DNA from: Dehalococcoidales bacterium
Lineage (GTDB): Bacteria; Chloroflexota; Dehalococcoidia; Dehalococcoidales; RBG-16-60-22
Length of the DNA stretch: 11,500 nt
Assembly (NCBI GenBank): GCA_030628245.1
Contig: DAOVRI010000043.1
Location: 1 to 11,500 of the forward strand
Reading direction: 5' to 3'
The notes beneath the pieces were generated by a model. It worked only from the letters and a program-made list of their open reading frames with translations. It ran no database searches and was not told the DNA's origin. Every line of letters begins with the position of its first letter. Position 1 is the first letter of the stretch. The position numbers and the translations under genes were made by a program. Of the stretch, positions 6,572 to 11,500 are shown piece after piece.

Positions 6572-7002
6572 TCATCTAGTGGCCTCTAAGGAAACTGGGA
6601 AAGGGCAGGTAATATCTCGCCATACTCTTTTCGGCTTGTCAGCAACTGCTCCTCTCTTGGCAAAGAGCCCAGCCTGAGTATATTGCATCGGAAATTGGCT
6701 GCTAATAGAGCGTTGCATCGTACTTGAATCCCACGCAAACAGATTGGGACGGTCCCTAGACACTATGTTATACTTTTTATGAATGAGGTTCAATGCTTTT
6801 ATGTCGTACCCGCGGGATAGGTGCTTTTGTGCATAATACGTTAAGACTTCAAGCCAATTGCATGACGACGGCTATGGGTATCATACATTACTGGACTTGA
6901 ACCAGTAAATTCTAATAAACTAGAGCGAATGTAGTAGAAAAAGTTCTGCCTATTGATACCTCGGCTTCACCATTCTTTTGGGAGTAACATTTTCTTCAAC
7001 AT
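6572..7002 (-). pseudogene. Degenerate coding remnant behind a strong ribosome site
   Basis: AAGGAGGT, an almost perfect ribosome site, precedes ATG 7002 by 6 bases. The frame reads MLKKMLLPKEW, meets TGA at 6969-6967, and then stays open to TAA at 6843-6841; the segment INRQNFFYYI resembles a recognition helix. A second frame, open from about 6871 to 6572, reads like real protein (NWLEVLTYYAQKHLSRGYD and onward) but begins mid-protein. Together they suggest one gene broken by a stop and a frameshift, though I cannot name it. The plus-strand frame at 6447-6677 (GTG start) overlaps it and is not supported. An independent origin of the two pieces is possible. Confidence 0.35.
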
Positions 7003-7038
7003 TGTTTACCTCCTTAATAACAAAATCGGAAAATAGCC

Positions 7039-7083
7039 TTGTACGGACAAATGATTATATTATACTGGTCGTGACATATATGT
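7039..7083 (+). promoter_or_regulatory. Promoter for the enolase-family gene, with a start-site palindrome
   Basis: TTGTAC (7039-7044) is 16 bases from TATACT (7061-7066); the -10 box is good and the -35 box weak. A 10-bp palindrome ACATATATGT (7074-7083) sits at the expected start of transcription and could be an operator. On the opposite strand the same AT-rich tract gives two overlapping TATAAT boxes (7054-7064) ahead of the broken minus-strand gene, so this may be a divergent control region. Confidence 0.45.
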
Positions 7084-7209
7084 GGTAAAATCCAAAAAGG
7101 GCTAATTAGGTAAATCAACCCAGTAACTTACCTTACAGGCAATACATTTTACGGCTAATTGCATTTCGATATCCGTGATGAGACCCTGACAAAATATAGG
7201 GAGTAAAGA

Positions 7210-8316
7210 ATGAAAGTAGTTAAAATGCATACCACGCTGCTGTCCCTGCCAATGAATCTGCCCATGTTCTTCGGAAATGCAAACCCCAGAGTGAATCCGG
7301 TAATAGTGCAATTAATGACAGACGAAGGATTAGAGGGGTTTGGCCTTGCTTATGCTTTCAATAATTCCCAAGTAAATGCGCTCAAAGCCAGTATAGATGA
7401 CCTTGAGGAAGTGGTGATTGGGCAGGATATTTCCCGCTGGGCTGCAACATGGAAGGACCTTCATACAGCCCTGAAACATGCAGGACAATGGGGTGGCTAT
7501 GGGCTAAATGCCATTGGTGCAATTGATATAGCTTTCTGGGATCTACGGGCAAAAGCATTGAAGTTACCGCTAGCCCGCTTACTCGGCGGATTCAGAGACA
7601 AGGTACCAGCTTATGCCAGCAACTGGCTATGGGGCTTTCTGAGTATAGACGAGTTGCAGAAACAGGCTGCTTCCCTGGTCAAAGATGGCCACCGCGCCAT
7701 GAAAATGAAGATGGGAGGTAAAACACATAAAGAAAATGTGGAAAGATTCAAGGCCATTCGCGAAGCGGTTGGTAATGACGTCAGCATAATGGTTGAGGGC
7801 CACTGGTCATGGACAGTATCGGAGGCCATCAGAATGGCACGGGCACTTGAGCCATTTAATCCTTATTGGCTGGAAGACCCGGTGGGACTTCATAATGGCG
7901 ATATTTGCCTAGAGGACACAGCTGCACTTGCCCAGATAGCTGCTGCTGTGGATGTACCGGTTGCTGCCGGCGAGACTTTTTCAACCAAGTACGGCTTCCG
8001 CCGTATCATTGAAGACAAGGCTGTAGATATAGTTATCGTTGATGTGTTACGTGCCGGCGGTATAACCGAGTGGATGAAAATCGCTGCTCTGATTGAAGCA
8101 TATAACCTACCTGTAGTCAGTCACTGTCTCCATGATATTTCCGTACATATGATTGCGGGCATTCCCAACGGACTTATAGTTGAATATATGCCGTGGTGGG
8201 ACATAATCTACAAAGAACCACCCCAGGTAATAGACGGCTATTTCGAGATATCAGACAAACCGGGGATAGGGCTTGAGCTAGACCCTGAGGTAATCAAAAA
8301 GCATAAAATAACCTAG
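7210..8316 (+). CDS. Mandelate racemase / muconate lactonizing enzyme family protein
   Basis: 368 residues, the usual length of the enolase-superfamily MR subgroup. The N-terminal capping domain ends near residue 125; the barrel carries the KxK acid/base motif K165-M-K167, metal ligands expected at E196, E222 (LEDP) and E255 (AAGE), and the D278-H305 dyad (VDVLRAGG and SHCLHD). This layout fits abstraction of a proton next to a carboxylate by MR-type enzymes, probably a sugar-acid dehydratase or racemase; the exact substrate is open. Position 196 is Glu in VEGHW where the family nearly always has Asp in VDAN. ATG 7210 follows GGGAG at 7 bases. It stands alone, with its own promoter, and a copy of the 40-nt repeat begins 20 bases after its stop. 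Confidence 0.94.
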   Translation: MKVVKMHTTLLSLPMNLPMFFGNANPRVNPVIVQLMTDEGLEGFGLAYAFNNSQVNALKASIDDLEEVVIGQDISRWAATWKDLHTALKHAGQWGGYGLNAIGAIDIAFWDLRAKALKLPLARLLGGFRDKVPAYASNWLWGFLSIDELQKQAASLVKDGHRAMKMKMGGKTHKENVERFKAIREAVGNDVSIMVEGHWSWTVSEAIRMARALEPFNPYWLEDPVGLHNGDICLEDTAALAQIAAAVDVPVAAGETFSTKYGFRRIIEDKAVDIVIVDVLRAGGITEWMKIAALIEAYNLPVVSHCLHDISVHMIAGIPNGLIVEYMPWWDIIYKEPPQVIDGYFEISDKPGIGLELDPEVIKKHKIT

Positions 8317-8336
8317 CAGGGAACCACATAATGGCA

Positions 8337-8376
8337 TGCCCCCACAAAGGATACCACCCTTTAAGTTAGTGTTATC
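8337..8376 (-). repeat. 40-nt inverted repeat, right copy
   Basis: Inverted copy of 3383-3422 (36 of 40 identical). In the orientation of the left copy it folds as GATA-ACACT-(AACTTAA loop)-AGGGT-GG-TATC. Relative to the left copy one stem pair changed from G-C to A-T on both sides, keeping the stem; a second pair changed from T-A to an A-G mismatch. It begins 20 bases after the stop of the enolase-family gene but has no T-run, so it is not an ordinary terminator. Confidence 0.85.
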
Positions 8377-8419
8377 ATATCCAGTCGAACTCCACCTGAA
8401 ACAATGCTTTATTGGGTTT

Positions 8420-8447
8420 AAAAAAGGCTAGTCCATATTATTTAGCC
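8420..8447 (-). terminator. Weak minus-strand terminator
   Basis: On the minus strand GGCTA (8447-8443) pairs with TAGCC (8430-8426) around a 12-nt loop, followed by six T (8425-8420). The stem is short, so strength is doubtful. It would end transcripts coming through the IS remnant from the methyltransferase side. Confidence 0.4.
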
Positions 8448-8529
8448 ATAATTGCATAGATCGTATTTGGAAACAAATTGGTGTACCATTGATTTCCAGC
8501 TTTTTCCCCCAAGCATCATCGGGAACGAA

Positions 8530-8677
8530 GCCTTTGAGTGCTTCCAGAGCTACCCTAGCTTTGAACGACGGGCTGTGCTTTCCTTCGGTTCTGTTTCATG
8601 TTCTCCTCCTATTTCGTATTCATTATAGGAGCAGAACCCGCTCTTAACCACCTGTCCAAATTTTGGGGACCACCTCA
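8530..8677 (-). mobile_element. Truncated left end of an IS3-family insertion sequence with the start of orfA
   Basis: On the minus strand the segment begins at 8677 with TGAGGTGGTCCCC and reaches TTTGGACAG, an IS3-family terminal inverted repeat. After AGGAGGAG comes ATG 8599 and MKQNRRK; then a one-base frameshift (extra A) leads into HSPSFKARVALEALKG, the standard N-terminus of IS3-family OrfA. After KG the sequence no longer follows OrfA: the frame continues to a TAG at 8430-8428 with 33 unrelated residues. So orfA is both frameshifted and cut at about 8530, and no orfB is present. The inverted repeat differs from that of the IS3 fragment at the right edge, so these are two elements. Confidence 0.75.
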
Positions 8678-8793
8678 GATTTCCTCTTCGAGTAGCATTT
8701 AAACTTCTCCCCACGACCTCTATTTTATGCTGGCATTCCTCTGACAGCAAACAAGAGAAAAATTCCCGAGCGGTCTAAGATTACACAAAACGC

Positions 8794-9402
8794 TTATATC
8801 TTCTTAGCTTTAACAATGACCACCAGCCCACTCTTCACACGTGCTCTTTGCTCCTCCCGTAAATTGTGAGTCCTCAGAATCACATCCAGCCCACCGCTGC
8901 CAAGATAATCCTTGAAGCCTTCATAGTGAGAGCCATCGACCAGGAACTCTATACCCCGAGCAGCTATAGCCCATATGTTCCGAGGAAGCGGCACCTCATA
9001 GTCCGCCAGGATAAGAGTCCCATGCTGCTTTACTACTCTCTTCATTTCAGAGATAACTCTGTTGCGAACCTGCCTTATCTTATCGTGCAATCCAAATGAA
9101 ATGGAAGCATAGTCGAAGCAGCTGTTTTTGAAAGGGAGACTCGTTGCATCAGCGAGCTGAAACGAAACATTTTCCAGTTTCTGTTTCGTTCTATTTCCTT
9201 TGGCAACCCTTAGCATGGCTGGATCATTATCTATTCCTACAGCGATAGGACCATGATGTGCATACTCGAGGACCTGGGCCCCAGTCCCGCAGCAGACATC
9301 CAGTATCCGGTCACCCGGATTTAAGTCCGCAAACTGGGCAATAAACATCCTCATGTCTTTCAAGAACGGGTCTATCAAGTTTTCGTAGCTGAATATGAAC
9401 AT
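8794..9402 (-). CDS. Class I SAM-dependent methyltransferase (UbiE/COQ5-like)
   Basis: About 202 residues. Motif I is RILDVCCGTGAQ, motif II region GIDNDPAML, motif III LADATSLPF followed by FDYASISFGLHD, then MKRVVKQHGTLILADYE; this is a complete Rossmann-type SAM-binding core of the Methyltransf_11 kind. The N-terminal FSYENLIDPFLKD resembles small stand-alone methyltransferases of this group. ATG 9402 is chosen; TTG 9411 in frame would add three residues, and neither has a clear ribosome site. The substrate cannot be deduced: the neighbours are a broken transporter and an IS remnant. There is no signal peptide, so it is cytoplasmic. The gene is intact and well separated on both sides. Confidence 0.9.
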   Translation of the reverse strand: MFIFSYENLIDPFLKDMRMFIAQFADLNPGDRILDVCCGTGAQVLEYAHHGPIAVGIDNDPAMLRVAKGNRTKQKLENVSFQLADATSLPFKNSCFDYASISFGLHDKIRQVRNRVISEMKRVVKQHGTLILADYEVPLPRNIWAIAARGIEFLVDGSHYEGFKDYLGSGGLDVILRTHNLREEQRARVKSGLVVIVKAKKI

Positions 9403-9901
9403 CGTTTTCAATCATACCACACAGCCTGTGGGCCGTGAAATTGGCTAGTGTGGCACTTCGAATAGAATCTCGGTTACTCAACTATCTCTGCCAAACGCGG
9501 CTTCACGGCTAGCAGAAGGGAAGCTAGGCACTAGCTAGCAACGAGTAACAACACGCTAAATCGTGCAATGTGAGGCTAAACTGCCTGGCATTGAAGATTT
9601 CACCACCTGCGGGTCACAATCTACTTGAATGTGTCCATTATGCAATTCTGTTACACGTATATTCTATGTGGCTGTGTTACTCGCTAGTCACTGCAAACAA
9701 GTCACTTTTCAAGCAAGGGTACTACCGCAACCCATTGGCTTACGACCAACTTGATGGCTAGCCTCCGTAGGAGTATCATAAAAGCCAGAGTTACCGGAAA
9801 ACGCCTTGACTTAAAGAAAGAGAAATTCACTTTATCTGGTAGTTCCTTCTTGCAGGGTGTAGATTGGCAGTTTATCCAAGATTTTCTAGAGAGGGAGTTT
9901 C
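9403..9901. other. Intergenic stretch with nothing recognised
   Basis: About 500 bases between divergently transcribed genes. A plus-strand frame at 9570-9761 (63 codons) has no ribosome site and no resemblance to known proteins. A short CCACA/TGTGG hairpin near 9417-9431 and several CTAGC repeats near 9506-9540 are present but not interpretable. A TTGACT at about 9807 could be a -35 box for the transporter, but no good -10 follows at the right distance. Confidence 0.5.
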
Positions 9902-10898
9902 TTGATTAGGAAAGGGAAGTTCCCCAAGGTGTTTTTTGGCTGGTGGACTGTTCTAGCTGGTAGTTTTTTATCCGCATGGGGAATTGGCTTTCAGGTTCAC
10001 GGATTCTCCGCATTATTCAAACCTATAGCTTCAGAATTTGGATTCAGCCGGACAGTAACATCTGTTGCTACTAGCATTGGAAGGCTTGGTTACGGGCTTG
10101 AGGCACCACTGACAGGGGGGCTTGTTGACAGATTCGGACCTAGGTTCTTAATTACTATCGGCATGTTCATCGCCGGCCTGGGCCTCATATTGATGAACTT
10201 CATAAATTCGCTCTGGACTTTTTATGTAGTCTGGGGAGTTATACTGGGAACAGGCATTAATATCGGCTTAGAAATACCCGTAGATAAGGCAATTGCGAGC
10301 TGGTTTGTGAAAAAGAGGGGGATAGCCCTAAGCGTCAGGTGGCTTTTTACCGGGCTTGCTGGGTTGGTGTTGTTGTTTGTTGCCTGGCTTATCTCCGCGC
10401 AGGGCTGGCGAATGGCCTGCGTTATAGGTGGGCTAGGCATATGGTTTGTGGGCTTGCCGCTTGCCTGGTTGTTTGTGAGGCCACGCCGACCAGAGTACTA
10501 CGGGCTGCTTCCTGATGGCAGGAGCCTTCCTGCTACAGGCTGTTGGGGTTACTGCCTTCTTGTTAAACCAAACTATACCCATGATATATATTTTTCTTAT
10601 CCTCTTTTGGGTTAGTGTGGGGATAGCACTCCCCCTAGAAGCTGGGATAAGAGCTCGTTACTTTGGGCGGAAGGCTTTCGGCTCAATCGGAGGAACCTCG
10701 ATGATTTTCACAACACCGGTTGGAGTGGTAGCTCCTATTTATGCTGGATGGGTATACGACAATAACGGCAGCTACATACCTGCCTTCACTTTATTTGCAG
10801 CCTTATTTGCTATTTCTCAGGGCTATGGTTATAGGCACCCGACTGAAGGCATTAACGGTTATTCCAACATCACCATAAGCAACCCTGCGAGCATCTAG
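9902..10898 (+). pseudogene. MFS transporter (OFA-like) broken by an internal deletion
   Basis: TTG 9902 follows GGGAG at 6 bases. The first 206 codons encode a normal MFS N-half: FFGWW entry to helix 1, motif A GGLVDRFGPR (72-81), six membrane segments and the cytoplasmic RPRRPEYYGLLPDG end. The frame then leaves the protein, and the rest resumes in another frame from 10509 (FLMAGAFLLQAVG, later YFGRKAFGSI and PIYAGWVYD). Compared with MFS architecture the central loop and helices 7-8 are missing, about 100-130 residues by my estimate. After FAISQ near 10830 another frame (AMVIGTR) fits better than the annotated one, suggesting a second frameshift. Full-length relatives have about 400 residues or more. 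The product cannot be functional as a 12-helix carrier. Confidence 0.88.
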
Positions 10899-10973
10899 TC
10901 TTTCAGCGGCATGTATTAGCAGGTCAGGCTGCTCGCCGAAACTAAGTAATGCAAACCTCATCCTAAATCTCTA

Positions 10974-11369
10974 TTATGGCTTCAGCACTATGTGTTTCCT
11001 ATTTTCTCCTTTATCTTTCTGTTCGACTATGCTGTCCATATTTTTATGGATAGCTTTAATGGCACTAGCGATAGTGTCTGTTTTTACCACTACACAGGCA
11101 AATTCCTTAAGCATCTTTACAATATTGGGCCCGAATTTCCTGCCCACAAGAACGTCTACACCTTCCAAAACGGAAGAGGTAGCCCTGGCTTTCTCCGGGT
11201 CGCCATGCTTCATGGTTTCATCCCCTGTAAAGCGCACATTCTCTCTCTTTTCGACGAGTTCCTCTTTACCATTGGAGAACTCGTACACGTAATAATACTG
11301 CGCCATGCCTACGTGGTCATTGTTCAAACTCTCACCATCATCCGTGCCGAAAGCTATTAAGAGTTCCAT
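10974..11369 (-). CDS. NifX/dinitrogenase iron-molybdenum cofactor family protein
   Basis: About 131 residues from ATG 11369. MELLIAFGTDDGESLNNDHVG, AQYYYVYEF, then GVDVLVGRKFGPNIVKMLKEF and a final VVKTDTIASAIKAI follow the NifX/NafY/NifB-C domain layout, here with a charged insertion in the middle (EKRENVRFTGDE) and a lysine-rich tail. Stand-alone proteins of this kind bind or carry metal clusters; no nif genes are visible, so a nitrogenase role is not supported. A frame extension to ATG 11411 exists but lies in sequence I read as the end of an insertion sequence, so the later start is preferred. The natural ribosome site seems displaced by that element. A second NifX-type domain occurs in the fusion at 4555-5358. 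Confidence 0.82.
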   Translation of the reverse strand: MELLIAFGTDDGESLNNDHVGMAQYYYVYEFSNGKEELVEKRENVRFTGDETMKHGDPEKARATSSVLEGVDVLVGRKFGPNIVKMLKEFACVVVKTDTIASAIKAIHKNMDSIVEQKDKGENRKHIVLKP

Positions 11370-11500
11370 GACCTGACGTCGGATGTCAATAGTGGACACC
11401 AAACCTTTCATGCTGCCAGCAGCCCTGCATAGAATCTTTGTTCATAGACCACCGGTGACAGGAATCCAAGTCTTGCCTGTCGGCGCTGCCGGTTATAGAA
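11369..11500 (-). mobile_element. Right end of an IS3-family insertion sequence, continuing past the window
   Basis: The transposase 3' end is followed on the minus strand by GGTGTCCACTATTGACATCC and then GACGTCAGGTCA. In the opposite reading this begins TGACCTGACG and reaches AGTGGACAC, the style of an IS3-family terminal repeat. The inferred outer tip falls at 11369-11370, on the start codon of the NifX-like gene. The left end and any target duplication lie outside the window. Confidence 0.6.
11408..11500 (-). CDS. IS3-family transposase OrfB, C-terminal end only
   Basis: The last 30 codons and TGA stop are in the window. The residues YNRQRRQARLGFLSPVVYEQ are the characteristic C-terminus of IS3-family DDE transposases (usual pattern YNxxRRHxxLGYLSPxxFE). 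The remaining catalytic domain lies beyond the window edge. The stop overlaps an upstream in-frame ATG of the NifX-like gene (ATGA at 11411-11408). Confidence 0.88.
   Translation of the reverse strand, partial: FYNRQRRQARLGFLSPVVYEQRFYAGLLAA

Noticed and set aside
6447..6677. 76-codon plus-strand frame with GTG start and an AAGG site
   Set aside because: The opposite strand has a more protein-like frame over its second half, and composition looks random. The ribosome site makes it worth a glance but not a call.
8550..8750. 66-codon minus-strand frame
   Set aside because: It runs through the IS3 terminal repeat and the orfA start in a different frame; the IS3 reading explains the DNA better.
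9570..9761. 63-codon plus-strand frame between methyltransferase and transporter
   Set aside because: No ribosome site, no conserved motif, unusual composition.
10899..10973. Terminator between the broken transporter and the NifX-like gene
   Set aside because: A short AGCAG/CTGCT hairpin is present but no T-run follows on either strand.
1..11500. CRISPR array, rRNA or complete integrase gene
   Set aside because: No regularly spaced repeats, no rRNA-like sequence and no recombinase motif seen on either strand.

Overview
The window (about 11.5 kb) reads as accessory DNA from an anaerobic bacterium. Two tandem FadH/TMADH-type flavin oxidoreductases, NifX-like domains, a split permease, an OFA-type MFS transporter and a mandelate-racemase-type enolase together resemble gene content I associate with uncultured Chloroflexota (Dehalococcoidia) or similar anaerobes. 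That assignment is inference from gene style only; there is no rRNA or marker gene. Gene density is low, and the window holds several broken genes, two unrelated IS3-family fragments, a tRNA half-gene and a pair of long inverted repeats.

Left block (1-3060, minus strand): a 643-aa old-yellow-enzyme / 2,4-dienoyl-CoA-reductase-like flavoprotein and, 67 bases downstream, a second paralogue that runs off the window edge. A good sigma70-like promoter lies upstream at 3023-3051. Both paralogues lack the usual substrate-binding His/Tyr residues of the family.

Boundary zone (3060-4150): a 3' half of a tRNA-Met (CAU anticodon) at 3156-3197, ending in the anticodon loop, which looks like an integration scar. 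It is followed by about 0.9 kb of AT-rich sequence without a convincing gene. This stretch holds one copy of a 40-nt inverted repeat, an orphan terminator and two operator-like palindromes.

Central block (4148-6405): a tightly coupled plus-strand operon, with a YgbA-like cysteine-rich protein, a NifX-domain/half-permease fusion, and a second half-permease. The genes overlap by 4 bases at each junction. Convergent to it is an unrecognised protein made of two copies of a roughly 48-residue domain, each ending in CQLGCF. The two permease halves probably form one membrane transporter with a cytoplasmic small-molecule or metal-cofactor-binding NifX domain; YgbA homologues are linked to nitrosative stress in enterobacteria.

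Right block (6406-11500): degenerate minus-strand coding remnants, then a mandelate racemase/muconate lactonizing enzyme family gene behind its own promoter. Just after it comes the second copy of the 40-nt repeat, inverted relative to the first, so the two copies bracket about 5 kb. Next are a truncated IS3-family left end, a class I SAM methyltransferase, an MFS transporter broken by an internal deletion at an apparent microhomology, a stand-alone NifX-family protein, and the 3' end of an IS3-family transposase whose inferred right end abuts that protein's start codon.
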